NCBI GenBank assembly: GCA_025964695.1
Contig: JAOPYK010000011.1
Coordinates: 1-38,481 of the forward strand
Length of the DNA: 38,481 nt
Direction: 5' to 3'
Source of the DNA: Streptosporangiaceae bacterium
GTDB taxonomy: Bacteria > Actinomycetota > Actinomycetes > Streptosporangiales > Streptosporangiaceae
The notes under the pieces are model-generated. The model did no database searches and was not told the origin of the DNA. It saw only the letters and a list, made by a program, of their open reading frames with translations. Shown here piece by piece: positions 8,147-16,469 of the stretch. Both the position numbers and the translations under genes were made by a program. The first letter of the stretch is position 1, and each line of letters begins with the position of its first letter.

Positions 8147-9603
8147 CACGAGGGCCCTCTCGATTGCGGACGGTGGCGCGGCCGGGATCCGCGCTCCTGG
8201 ACGGGCGGGGTCTGCTCCGCGACCAGCAGTTCCACGGCGGGCAGGGAGGTGACGTTCTCGACCGCCCTGGCCAGTGAGGACTTGGTGTCGGGCAGCCTGG
8301 GGAACCCGCCCGGGCCGGCGAGGCCGAGGGCCGAGGTCAGGTCGCCGAACGCCTGGCGACGCCAGTCCGAGATGTTGGGAATGGTGACACCGGTGAGCCG
8401 CTCCAGGAAGCGCAGCGTCGAGGTGTGGTCGAAGTTCTCACTGGCGATCCAGCCGCCCTGCGTCCATGGCGAGACGATGACGCACGGCACCCGGAAACCG
8501 CCGCCGATGGGCAGCCCATTGATGAACTCGCCCGTGGTGCCGGCCGGCGGAGTGGGTGGCGGTACGTGGTCGAATAGACCGTCGTTCTCGTCGTAGTTGA
8601 GGATGAAGACGGTCTTCTCCCAGACGTCCCGGTTGGAAGCGATCGCGTCGATCTTGCTGGCGATGTAGTCGGCGCCCGCGGCCGGGGTGTAGTTCGGGTG
8701 CTCGGACTGGTAGCTGGTCGGAATGATCCAGGAAACCGTCGGCAGCCGGTCGTGCGCGGCGTCGTACTCGAACCGGCCGGCCGAGTAGGTGCGCAGCCCG
8801 TTCTTGTAGAGCGGTGAGCCGGTCGGGGCGTCCTGGAAGGCCTTGAACGGCTCCAGGACGTTGCAGCTGTAGTTGTCGACCTCCTGGTAGACCTTCCAGC
8901 TCACCCCGGCGTCGGTCAGCGCCTCCGGGTAGGTCTTCCAGGTGTACGGGCTCAGGTCGACGTTGCTGAGGACGGGGCCGCCCTGGGTGCCGTCCGGGTC
9001 GATGAAGGCGCTCATCAGGTAAAGCCGGTTCGGCCAGGTCGGGCCGAGCACCGAAGAGTGGTAGTGGTCGCAGACGGTGAACTGCTCGGCCAGCGCGAAG
9101 TGGAACGGGATGTCCTCGCGGGTGTAGTAGCCCATGACATAGGGGGCGTTCACCCCGTCGTCGGCGCGGTGCGCGGGCAGCCAGTGGTCCATCTTCCCGT
9201 TGTTCCAGGACGAGTGCTGGGTGCTGCAGGTGTGGCTCGTGGAGGGGATGGACTGCGCGCTGCTCGTGCACGTGTCCAGGTGGAACGGCAGCAGATAACC
9301 GGCCGGGTTCACCGTGTCCGGCTGGTAGAACACCGACCTTCCGGTGCTCAGCGTGATCGCGTCGGGGTCGGAGAAGCCGGCGACCCCCGGCATCGTGCCG
9401 AAGTAGTGGTCGAAGCTCCGGTTCTCCTGCATGAGGATCACGACGTGCCTGATGTCCTTCAGCCTGCCACGGCCCCGGGCGGGTCCCTCGGCCAGAGCCC
9501 GGCGGACGTTCGGCGGCAGGAACTCCGCCGCGAATATCGCCGCCGCGGCGCAACCGGCGGCCGTCAGCAGCCGGCGTCTGGTCAGCTGTACGGGCTCAGG
9601 CAT
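8146..9603 (-). CDS. Tat-exported phosphoesterase of the phospholipase C / acid phosphatase family
   Basis: The N-terminus TRRRLLTAAGCAAAAIFAAEF is a twin-arginine signal. Mature residues 52-80 carry the family signature HVVILMQENRSFDHYFGTMP, where Glu60, Asn61 and Ser63 belong to the metal and nucleophile site. Later come GPTWPNRLYLMSA, SEHPNYTP and NYDENDGLFDHVPPP, all hallmarks of PF04185 enzymes (non-haemolytic phospholipase C, AcpA). It should hydrolyse phosphodiesters or phosphomonoesters outside the cytoplasm. The length of 485 residues fits the shorter branch, without the C-terminal DUF756 repeats found in classical PlcN proteins. It is the first gene of a two-gene unit with the beta-propeller. 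The ATG at 9603 is the first start after the upstream AT-rich region; GAGAGGGG lies 13 nt upstream, rather far for a ribosome-binding site. A phosphate-starvation promoter is possible, but no Pho box was identified. Confidence 0.88.
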   Translation of the reverse strand: MPEPVQLTRRRLLTAAGCAAAAIFAAEFLPPNVRRALAEGPARGRGRLKDIRHVVILMQENRSFDHYFGTMPGVAGFSDPDAITLSTGRSVFYQPDTVNPAGYLLPFHLDTCTSSAQSIPSTSHTCSTQHSSWNNGKMDHWLPAHRADDGVNAPYVMGYYTREDIPFHFALAEQFTVCDHYHSSVLGPTWPNRLYLMSAFIDPDGTQGGPVLSNVDLSPYTWKTYPEALTDAGVSWKVYQEVDNYSCNVLEPFKAFQDAPTGSPLYKNGLRTYSAGRFEYDAAHDRLPTVSWIIPTSYQSEHPNYTPAAGADYIASKIDAIASNRDVWEKTVFILNYDENDGLFDHVPPPTPPAGTTGEFINGLPIGGGFRVPCVIVSPWTQGGWIASENFDHTSTLRFLERLTGVTIPNISDWRRQAFGDLTSALGLAGPGGFPRLPDTKSSLARAVENVTSLPAVELLVAEQTPPVQERGSRPRHRPQSRGPS

Positions 9604-10376
9604 CGCTGGTCTATTTCCCCTCTCGGGGCGGCGCGAATCGATCCCGAAAGATGACGATCATCCTTTTGCTGGGCGGCGGGGAGCCAGGCGATTAGTTCGG
9701 ATTAAATACGATTGACACCCATATCTGGCATTTTATCTATTCGGCCTAATTATGCAGGAAAATGCGTTCTGAGCTGGGTGAATGCAGACGATACGGGTCA
9801 GCGAGCGGCACTGGGACGACAACGGCGGCTGGGGTCTCGCCCTGGTCGGTTCTCTGTCCGCCGGTGCTGGCCCGTCCGCCGATCAGGCTACGAGGCCCCG
9901 CCTCCACGCAAGTGCGGAACCGTCCAGCTCAAGAAATGGACTCTCTCCAGGAAAATGGCATTAGATATCTACCCAAGATGAATAATGCGTATCAGATGAT
10001 TCTTTGTGATTGATGACATGAGTCAATCCCATGTCAATTGATGATCTCGCGCATTCGGGTCAATTCGCTCCAACCGATTTCCCGTCAGGGATCCATGAGT
10101 CTCTGGAATCGCTCGATCAGCGAGAGATTTATTGGGCCCGGCGTGCCGCAACTGCCTGGATGACTGACCCGCCCAGCATCCGGCGGCCAGGCACGGTGCG
10201 GGGCAGGCCACAGCCTGCCCCGGCCGACGCGGCTACCCACAAGACCAAGATCACCACAACCGAAGTCTCCACGGTTTCAGCGGATTGCCAGCAGATCGGT
10301 CCGGTGAATCCCTGTGGGGAAGGGATTTACCGGAAGGTTTGACCCTCACGAGGTCCTCGAGGTCAGTCCGTGCCAG
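9604..10376. other. AT-enriched intergenic island
   Basis: No gene can be supported in this 770-bp stretch. From about 9650 to 10160 the DNA is clearly richer in A and T than the rest of the window, and the short open frames do not look like proteins. TTGACA at 9712-9717 followed by ATCTAT at 9735-9740 (17-nt gap) is a possible plus-strand promoter with no clear target. The island may be the promoter zone of the phosphoesterase unit or foreign DNA. Confidence 0.4.
10199..10222. terminator. Short GC-rich hairpin, terminator-like
   Basis: CGGGGCAGGC and its exact complement GCCTGCCCCG are separated by the 4-nt loop CACA. There is no T-run. It lies about 155 bp past the stop of the minus-strand repeat-protein stump, so it may once have terminated that gene. 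Confidence 0.45.
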
Positions 10377-10562
10377 TTATGTGGTGGCGGGCTTGAGGAT
10401 GAGCTGCGTGGTCGTGGAGTGGTCATTCCACGATGCTGTGATGTTCACGGTGATGTTAGAGGTCAAAGTGCCGGACGTGGTACCGGTGAAGAGGGCTCCG
10501 AAGTAGCCCGAACTGATCTGGACGGTCGCCGGCCGGGTGACGTTCGGGTCGTCGCTGGTCAG
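10377..10562 (-). pseudogene. 3' stump of a secreted repeat protein, paralogue of the 12.5-14.1 kb gene
   Basis: The last 61 codons read LTSDDPNVTRPATVQIS and later TLTSNITVNITASWNDHS, then end at TAA. This matches the last repeat of the intact secreted protein at 12521-14110 (LTSNDPQNVTIPQTVTIP, then LTSAVGVTVTATWNGQS) in order and spacing. Upstream the frame runs straight into a transposase fragment at about 10562, so everything 5' of the last repeat is gone. The gene was cut by a transposon insertion or deletion and is not expressed as a functional protein. Confidence 0.7.
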
Positions 10563-10850
10563 CCGCCGAGCCGGTCGGTGGGCACCAGGGTGCCGTCCAG
10601 GATCACATAGGCCTTGCGTGCGGCGATCCGCATGGCTTCGCGCAGGTCGGGAGCCAGCTCGGCGAGCAGATCGACGACCTCGCAGACATACCGGTAGGCG
10701 GTCGCGACACCGATCCCGAACCCCGGCCGTCAACTCGGTATCGGTGAGGATGCAGCGCAGATGGGCCAAGACCAGCAGCGCTTGGCGGCCGGGCGCCAGC
10801 TTGCGCCACCGTGAACCGGTCGCTTCCAGATGCCGGCGGATCAGGTCGGC
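10563..10850 (-). pseudogene. IS5-family transposase fragment, frameshifted
   Basis: Reading on the minus strand from 10850, the frame gives HLEATGSRWRKLAPGRQALL, then AHLRCILTDTELTAG. After one surplus G near 10730 the next frame gives FGIGVATAYRYVCEVVDLLA, then AYVILDGTLVPTDRL. This order (helix-turn-helix region, GIGxxTAYRYV, DGTLxPTDR with the first catalytic Asp) is that of actinobacterial IS5-type transposases. The rest of the catalytic domain is missing. The fragment is joined at about 10562 to the repeat-protein stump. Confidence 0.7.
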
Positions 10851-10938
10851 CCTAGCTGTCGCCTCGCATTCTGCCTAGAGCAGCAGCAGAAGGTTCTAGG
10901 GCCGGGCAACGAACACAAGCGACGGGTCGCGGTCGCCG

Positions 10939-11730
10939 TCATGGCGCCGCCGACGCCGCGTCGAACTCGTTCGCCACAATGCGCCGGTCATGCACGCCGG
11001 CCGCCTGGTCCGAGGCGAGCCACACGATCGGCGGGCCCATCACGGCCGGGTCCAGCAGTCGGGCCCGGACCTCGGTGGGAGCATCATCGGGGATCATCCC
11101 GGTCCGGGTGCCCCGCCCGCCGGGAAGCAGGATGTTGACGGTGACCGAGCTGCCGGCCAGATCCGCTGCCATCACCCGCGACAACGCTTCGACGCCGGCG
11201 CCCGCAGGCCCGTACGGCACGAAGCCACGGCGGACCATCGTCTGCTCGTTCATCGAGATGTTGACGATCCGCCCGCCGCCCTCGTGGAGCATCAGCGGCA
11301 CTACCTCGCGGGCCATCAGAAAACAGCCGACGACCTTGGTCTCCACGACGTCCCGAAATCCGGTCGGCGTCACCTCCCAGAACGGCTGCGGCTCCGACAT
11401 GAACCTGGGATTGACCGTCCGCATGCCGATGCCTGCGTTGTTGACGAGCATGTCGATGCCTCCCCACGTGTCGCGAGCCCGAGCAATACAAGCGGCAACC
11501 GAGCGCTCTTCACGCACGTCGAGCTGACACGGGATCACTGAGGAACCGAGCTCCTTTGCGGTCTCTTCCGCCCGGGCCTGGTCGCGACCGGTGACCATCA
11601 CCCGGGCGCCCGCCTCGGCGAGCGCGGCGGCCATAGCCGCGCCCAGGCCGCTGGTGGCGCCGGTCACCAGGACGCGGATGCCGTTCAGCTCGCTCTTATG
11701 GTGTGTGGGTGTAGATGTAGCGCTGGGCAT
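10939..11730 (-). CDS. Short-chain dehydrogenase/reductase lacking the canonical catalytic lysine
   Basis: This 263-residue Rossmann-fold protein has the cofactor motif TGATSGLG (25-32), an LDVREE strand end and NNAG. MVTGRDQAR, with an Arg after the second strand, suggests NADP(H). After the strand RIVNISMNEQTM comes the active-site Tyr in VPYGPAGAGVEALS. The usual YxxxK has Gly where Lys should be, so proton relay would differ or the enzyme may be inactive; some SDR subfamilies tolerate this. The C-terminal half (VNILLPGG, MGPPIVWLAS, GVHDRRIVANEFDA) shows it is complete. It is flanked on both sides by insertion-sequence relics yet is intact. The start is ATG 11730, and no strong ribosome-binding site is seen before it. 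The substrate is unknown. Confidence 0.85.
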   Translation of the reverse strand: MPSATSTPTHHKSELNGIRVLVTGATSGLGAAMAAALAEAGARVMVTGRDQARAEETAKELGSSVIPCQLDVREERSVAACIARARDTWGGIDMLVNNAGIGMRTVNPRFMSEPQPFWEVTPTGFRDVVETKVVGCFLMAREVVPLMLHEGGGRIVNISMNEQTMVRRGFVPYGPAGAGVEALSRVMAADLAGSSVTVNILLPGGRGTRTGMIPDDAPTEVRARLLDPAVMGPPIVWLASDQAAGVHDRRIVANEFDAASAAP

Positions 11731-11829
11731 GAGGCCCCTTCGGATCTAGCGGAGTGTGCCTCCGGAAGATACGGACGCACACTCGAACGGTCGTCAGTGA
11801 AGGTTCTCAGCTTGTCGTTGTGAAACCGA

Positions 11830-12060
11830 AGTCGATCTTCTCTCCGACACCCGGTGGCCGTCCCTCGAGGCCCGCGCCTCGCGCAGCCGACGCAGCATCT
11901 CGGATGGGTGCTCTTCCTCGCCGGGCCGGTTCAGCAGACGAATCGCGGCGCACAGGTCCCGGATGTGCTCGTCGCGCAGGTCGACGAGCTTGATGTGGCC
12001 GATGCCCGGCCGGAAGTATAGCTCGCGCTCCGCGGTGAGCGTCGACGGCTTCAGACCGCC
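11830..12060 (-). pseudogene. Tyrosine recombinase (phage-type integrase) fragment
   Basis: The minus strand reads GLKPSTLTAERELYFRPGIG, then HIKLVDLRDEHIRDLCAAIR and HPSEMLRRLREARA. This is the SAM-like, DNA-binding N-terminal domain of a site-specific tyrosine integrase of the kind found in actinobacterial integrative elements. The catalytic domain with the R-H-R-Y tetrad is absent, and the 5' end is cut where an IS1380 relic begins on the other strand near 12062. No attachment site is recognisable nearby. Confidence 0.65.
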
Positions 12061-12064
12061 GCCG

Positions 12065-12290
12065 GCCCAGAACCAGATCTGGTGCGAGCTCGTCGCCCTG
12101 GCCTGCGAACTCCTGGCCTGGATGCAGATGCTCGCCCTGGAGGGCACCGCCCGCCGCTGGGAACCCAAAACGTCTACGCCTACGGCTGCTGTCCTGCGCA
12201 GGTCGACTGGTCCGAGGCGGACGACGCCTCCGCCTGCGTCTGGCCCGCACCTGGCCCTGGGCCGACCTGATCAGAGGCGTGTACGACTAA
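12065..12290 (+). pseudogene. IS1380-family transposase C-terminal fragment, frameshifted
   Basis: The plus strand reads AQNQIWCELVALACELLAWM, then QMLALEGTARRWEPK. After one surplus A near 12170 it continues RLRLRLLSCAGRLVRGGRRL and ARTWPWADLIRGVYD before TAA at 12288-12290. This is the C-terminal region of IS1380-type transposases. Only the last 75 or so codons remain. The left end abuts the integrase fragment, so one element probably inserted into the other. From 12291 to 12520 I recognise nothing. Confidence 0.7.
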
Positions 12291-12520
12291 CGTGCAGAGC
12301 TGGGTGACTGCAGCCACACCCCGGCCACCGATCAAGACGCAGACCCGCTGCGTCTCGTATCGACGTAGGACCACTTCGGTCAGGTCGGCCGATGAGTCCC
12401 CGTCGCCGCCCATCGCGGAAGGTCCCGTACGCCGCGCCCTGCCAGAACCCGTAGGGGCGATCTCGGTGACCTCTGAACATATGGCAAGCGGGGCGTCCCC
12501 GAACCACGGGTCGGTTGCCG

Positions 12521-14110
12521 TTAGGAAGCGGGGCTCAGTTCGAATCCTCCGGGACGGCTCTGTCCATTCCAGGTGGCAGTGACGGTCACCCCTACGGCGG
12601 AGGTGAGGGAACCAGAAGTGCTGATGGGGACGGTGATCGTGGTCGCGGCTTCCGGGATGGTGACCGTCTGCGGAATCGTGACGTTCTGGGGGTCGTTGCT
12701 GGTGAGCGTCACGGCGGCACCTCCGGCCGGGGCTGGAGCCCACAATTGGAGCACACCGGATACGGCCTGGCCCACGTGGACGCGTGTAGGTGTGAATGCG
12801 AGAGACCTCGGGCCGTTCGGTCCGACCGTGTAGGTGGTGAAGGGACCTGCGCCGTTGATGGTCGCCTTGATCTGCACCGCCTGGAGCTTGCTGAGCGTGC
12901 CCACGGTCACGTCGAAGGTCGCACTGGTCTGACCCGCTGGAATCGTCACGGTCTGCGGGACGGTGACCTGCGGGTTGTTGCTGGAAAGCTGGATCGTGGT
13001 GTCGGTCGGTTGCGGATATTCCAGCGTCACGGTCGTCGGCGCCGACGTGCCGTTCTCGATGTAGGTGGCTGCGTGCGCGAGGCCGCTGATGTCATTGGGC
13101 AGGATCGCGAACGCTTTCGTAACAGTGGTCCCGTTGGCCGCCGCAGTGATGATCGCCTGTGACCTGACGGAGAACGAACCGGGGGTCACCCGCACTTCGA
13201 CGCTGGTGGCACCGGCCGGCACGGTCACGGTGGCCGGCACGGCGAAGCCGGTGTCGTTGCTCGTCAATGTGACCGCAGTGCCTCCCTGCGGGGCGGCAGC
13301 TTCTAGCGTGACATCGATGTTCGCAGGGTGTCCGGCTACGAACTCGGTGGGCTCACCGGAGTCGGTGGACAGGGCGGCCACCCCGGGAGTGGTCGTGATG
13401 TAGTTGAGGGGCACATAGACCTTGTACGGAATGTTGTACTGCCCGAACTGCATGTACGCCAAGATGCCACCGCTGAAGTTCATGTGCCGGAAGGCGGGGT
13501 CAGCGGTGATTTTGAACGAGGCCGTGGTCTTGCCGCCAGGCACATCGGCGCTTAGGGGCACGTCTAGATACTGCGGCGGGGACGCGGATGTGGGAGAGAC
13601 CTGCAGCGAAATACCGAGACCGCCCGGCGGCGCGGGCTCGGAGAGCCGGACGGTCCCGGTGACGCTCTGGCTGCCCACCAGCGTGGGCGAGCTGATCGTG
13701 AAACCGGACAGCACAGGATCCGGCAGTACCGTCACCGGGGTCGTGGCGCGTAGTGCGCCAAGTTGTACACCCACCACATGGGTCTGCGTCCGGTCGTTGC
13801 TGAACACGTTGAGGGGGAAATGGGCGGTACTCGAATAACGGGCCACCCACAATGACGGCGGTGCCGTGAACCCACCCCACCAGGTAGTGATCTGCGCCCG
13901 TGCCCCATGGGCACCGAGTCGGCAACGGAGCCGGACCGTCCCCGTCGCCTGACTGGAACCGGCGTACGGGTTGGAAGTGACCGGGTCAGGCGAGATCGAG
14001 ACTGACAACCGCTGCTTGCAGGAGGCGGCTTCCGCGCTGGACGCGGGAACCACGGCCAGCGCGGAGGCCCCCATGACGACCACGGTGAGCATGGAGCCGA
14101 TCTTTCGCAC
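12521..14110 (-). CDS. Secreted protein of tandem Ig-like/beta-sandwich repeats
   Basis: The 529-residue product opens with a Sec signal (RKIGSMLTVVVMGASALAVV, then a probable cut after SSAEA). Four diverged repeats of roughly 95 residues follow. Each is built around (G/D)xxVxLTSND(P/T), VTIPQTVTIPAGxTS and a final strand pair such as VTVTATWNGQS. Repeats 2-4 are clearest, near 260-345, 350-435 and 445-525. The all-beta pattern rich in Thr, Val and Gly fits surface or matrix proteins with adhesive or structural roles. There is no sortase signal, so it is probably released. The start is GTG 14110, with AAAGGA 5 nt upstream. A second copy survives only as a stump at 10377-10562. The exact fold family is uncertain. 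Confidence 0.8.
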   Translation of the reverse strand: MRKIGSMLTVVVMGASALAVVPASSAEAASCKQRLSVSISPDPVTSNPYAGSSQATGTVRLRCRLGAHGARAQITTWWGGFTAPPSLWVARYSSTAHFPLNVFSNDRTQTHVVGVQLGALRATTPVTVLPDPVLSGFTISSPTLVGSQSVTGTVRLSEPAPPGGLGISLQVSPTSASPPQYLDVPLSADVPGGKTTASFKITADPAFRHMNFSGGILAYMQFGQYNIPYKVYVPLNYITTTPGVAALSTDSGEPTEFVAGHPANIDVTLEAAAPQGGTAVTLTSNDTGFAVPATVTVPAGATSVEVRVTPGSFSVRSQAIITAAANGTTVTKAFAILPNDISGLAHAATYIENGTSAPTTVTLEYPQPTDTTIQLSSNNPQVTVPQTVTIPAGQTSATFDVTVGTLSKLQAVQIKATINGAGPFTTYTVGPNGPRSLAFTPTRVHVGQAVSGVLQLWAPAPAGGAAVTLTSNDPQNVTIPQTVTIPEAATTITVPISTSGSLTSAVGVTVTATWNGQSRPGGFELSPAS

Positions 14111-14269
14111 AGCGGTCCTTTCGGCAGGAAACCCGGGAAAGATAGCATGATCTTTAAGGCTCTGTCGTTAGTACAGAAAGCACAGATCGGCTTTTTCTGG
14201 CTTGACCGCCCTAACCGCCGCGAAATCGTCGGAACAATGGGTTAGTGAGCCGTCGATGACGGAGGCGGG

Positions 14270-14560
14270 TGGCGAAGTGGTGCCGGTCGAGCAGTTCGGT
14301 CTTCAACGTCGCGAAGAAGCTCTCGGTGACGGCAGTCCGCAACGCCGCCGATGCATTTCAATCCGGGCGGCCCGCATCTGCCGGGCGACTCGCTTATAGC
14401 CGATGCGCACTTCGAACTCCTCGCGCCGTTCGGCGTGGATCCGTGGGGCACCGTAGCTCTGACGCGACCGGTCGTGGATCCGGGCGGTGGTTACCCTCAG
14501 CGCCTCGTCCTGGTGGGCCCGGCGGGACGGGCCGTACGCGGGCGGTAAGGCGCAGGTCGC
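14270..14560 (-). pseudogene. IS3-family transposase (OrfB) relic with internal deletion
   Basis: The minus strand reads DEALRVTTARIHDRSRQSYG, then APRIHAERREEFEVRIGYKR and VARQMRAARI. This is the HTH_21 region that precedes the integrase core in IS3 OrfB. It then jumps, in another frame, to TAVTESFFATLKTELLDRHH, which belongs near the end of the catalytic core (the ESFFATLKTE segment with the final Glu). About 120 codons between them are missing. No ends could be defined. The stretch from 14561 to 14943 holds no gene I can identify; it is AT-richer around 14810-14880. Confidence 0.65.
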
Positions 14561-14943
14561 GATCTTGGTCAGCTCGTCCTCTCTGCTCGTGCGTCGACGC
14601 GCATCGTACTGCCAGGTAGGGGAGGGTTTCGGTGGTGGTAGCGATCACCGGCCACGGGTAAATATCACCGTTTCGTATGGTCCGCCCGTCGCGGTACACC
14701 AGTCCGGGGCCGTAGTGGATATCAAGGCGAAGCGCGCCAGCGTTGTTCGTCGCGGCCCGCCAGCGTCGTAACTCCCATTTCTCGATCGTGAAACAACGCG
14801 GACACAAGCCGAACCTAATCTCGAATCTCGTAGCGATCTACATTTCTATCTTCGTATATCGAAGCTATTAGCGCGGGCTTGACTACGGATTCGGAATGTA
14901 GGGGAGCTGATCGCGCCACGTGCGGTCACTGGAAGGAGGCCCA

Positions 14944-15200
14944 ATGTTGTGGGCGGACCTGGCGTGGCCGCGACCTGCAGGATCTCCACACGACAACGGA
15001 CGAACGCCACCACGCCGGTCTGGTTCCCGTCGGCGCGATCGAGCAGCACGGGCCTCACCTGCATACCGGCACCGACACCATCCCTGGCCACGGCCATCTG
15101 CGAAGTGGCCGCGGCGCGATGCGGCACGTTCGTGCTACCCGTCGCCACCCGCGTCGAGGCGGGCCGCACCGAGGAGGCCCCCGCTAGTCGTGGCTCCTGT
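14944..15200 (+). pseudogene. Creatininase-family amidohydrolase pseudogene
   Basis: GGAAGGAG precedes an ATG at 14944 that reads MLWADLAWP. One extra base near 14971 moves the frame to DLQDLHTTTDERHHAGLVPV and GAIEQHGPHLHTGTDT, the metal-binding GxxEQHGPHLP segment of creatininase/MftE-type proteins. A second extra C near 15082 gives LATAICEVAAARCGTFVLPV. After that the similarity ends, whereas a complete protein would run to about 250 residues. Two +1 frameshifts and a missing C-terminal two thirds make this a dead gene. It was probably the first gene of the unit that continues with the glutamine-synthetase stump and the SDR. Confidence 0.7.
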
Positions 15201-15237
15201 TCCATTCCTGTCTTCGTAGAAAAGGAGTACCCGTCAC

Positions 15238-15626
15238 ATGGGCACCGTCAGCGACATCGATCCGACGCACCAGGCTCGCGCCGAACAGCTCGCCGCGGAC
15301 GGCGTGCAAAACGCCCAGGGTGGAGGGGTCGACGTCAACGGTCGCGTCAAGTCGAAGATCTCGCCAGTCAACGACCTGCCCAACCTGCTCGCCGGCTCGG
15401 AGCGCTACATCCCTCGCGGGATCAGCGGTCTCGGAGAGCTGACCCGGAACGAGGACGAGTCCGTCGCGGTGCCGGACGTGTCGACCCTGGTGCCCCCCTG
15501 GGACCGGCGCGCCCGGATGGCGCCAGACCTGATGTTCGGCGTACTGAGCCGTTCTCGCACTGCCCGCGCTCCGTCCTCAAGCGCCAGGCTGCGGCTGCGG
15601 CCGATGCCGGGCTCCTGGACCTGTAG
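15238..15626 (+). pseudogene. Truncated glutamine-synthetase-like gene (type III/GlnT-like N-terminal domain only)
   Basis: The ATG at 15238 follows AAGGAG by 10 nt. The frame reads VDVNGRVKSKISPVNDLPNL, then ERYIPRGISGLGELTRNEDE and PDVSTLVPPWDRR. This is the N-terminal beta-grasp region of glutamine-synthetase-like ligases (DxxGxxKSK, then the (D/E)xxAVPDxxTL segment). Near 15545 a frameshift moves the continuation to EPFSHCPRSVLKRQAAAAAD, the conserved PRxxLKR segment, and then a stop at 15624. The whole ATP-grasping catalytic domain, about 300 residues, is missing. Such ligases act in ammonia assimilation or gamma-glutamylation of amines. The SDR starts 9 bp later with its own ribosome-binding site. 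Confidence 0.7.
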
Positions 15627-15635
15627 GAGAGAGGG

Positions 15636-16439
15636 ATGATCGAGGAGGCAGCACAGGGCGACGGCGGGACGAGCGCCGCCGCCGTTGTGACCGGTGCCGG
15701 CCGCGGCATCGGCCGCGGTATCGCGGTCGCACTCGCCGAAGCTGGTTTCGATGTCGTCGTCGGATGGTCGAGCGACGAGGCGGCGGCCAAAGCGACCGTG
15801 GAGGCGGTGCACGGCGCCGGTGCCCGGGCGGTGGCCGTCCGGGGCGACGTCACCGATCCGGCCACTGCAGCGTGTTTGGTCGACGCGGCGCTCACCACGT
15901 TCGGGGACCTGACCGCCTGGGTCAACAACGCGGGAGTTTCCGTGCTCGCACGAGTCGAGAGCACCGCGCCCGCCGACCTCGAGCGGATGTTCGCCGTCAA
16001 CGTGCTGGGCTCGCTGCACGGGATCCAGGCCGCGGTGCCGGTGCTGCGCGGCCGCGGAGGTGGGCGCATCGTCAACGTCGCGTCCGACCTCGGCGTTCAA
16101 GGCGCTCCCTACCTAGGGGCTTACGCCGCTACGAAGTTCGCCCTGGTCGGGCTCACCCAGACCGCCGCGCTGGAGTTGGCGGCGGACGACATCACCGTCA
16201 ACGCCGTCTGCCCTGGCACCGCCTACACCGACATGGTCGCCGCGGAGTGGGCGACGCAGTCCCGTCTCACCGGAGCGCCGGTCGACGACGTGCGGCGCGA
16301 GTACCTCGAAGCAATCCCGGTGGGCCGCTTCTGCGCACCCGAGGACGTCGGCGCGGCAGTCGCCTTCCTGGCCGGTCCCTCCTCCGGCTTCATCACTGGC
16401 CAATCAATCTGCGTGAACGGCGGGACCGTACTGCGATGA
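15636..16439 (+). CDS. Short-chain dehydrogenase/reductase (classical SDR)
   Basis: This is a complete 267-residue classical SDR. It has cofactor motif TGAGRGIG (19-26), GDVTDPAT after the third strand, VNNAG, and a complete active site with Ser in NVASDLG and YAATK 13 residues later. PGTAYTDM follows, and the C-terminal GFITGQSICVNGG is the substrate-loop and interface end typical of FabG-like enzymes. The start ATG 15636 has GGAGAGAGGG just upstream, inside the space after the truncated glutamine synthetase gene. It is followed at 30 bp by a solute-binding lipoprotein gene on the same strand. By context it may have oxidised or reduced an intermediate of the pathway whose first two genes are now broken. 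The substrate cannot be read from sequence. Confidence 0.9.
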   Translation: MIEEAAQGDGGTSAAAVVTGAGRGIGRGIAVALAEAGFDVVVGWSSDEAAAKATVEAVHGAGARAVAVRGDVTDPATAACLVDAALTTFGDLTAWVNNAGVSVLARVESTAPADLERMFAVNVLGSLHGIQAAVPVLRGRGGGRIVNVASDLGVQGAPYLGAYAATKFALVGLTQTAALELAADDITVNAVCPGTAYTDMVAAEWATQSRLTGAPVDDVRREYLEAIPVGRFCAPEDVGAAVAFLAGPSSGFITGQSICVNGGTVLR

Positions 16440-16469
16440 CGCGCCCCTGCACCCACGAAAGGAAACTTG

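Noticed and set aside
6935-8596. 553-codon plus-strand frame
   Set aside because: Antisense of the beta-propeller and phosphoesterase genes; Gly/Asp/Val low-complexity product without motif.
12538-12547. GTTCGAATCC, like a tRNA T-loop
   Set aside because: No acceptor, D or anticodon arms around it; it lies within the 3' end of the secreted repeat-protein gene.
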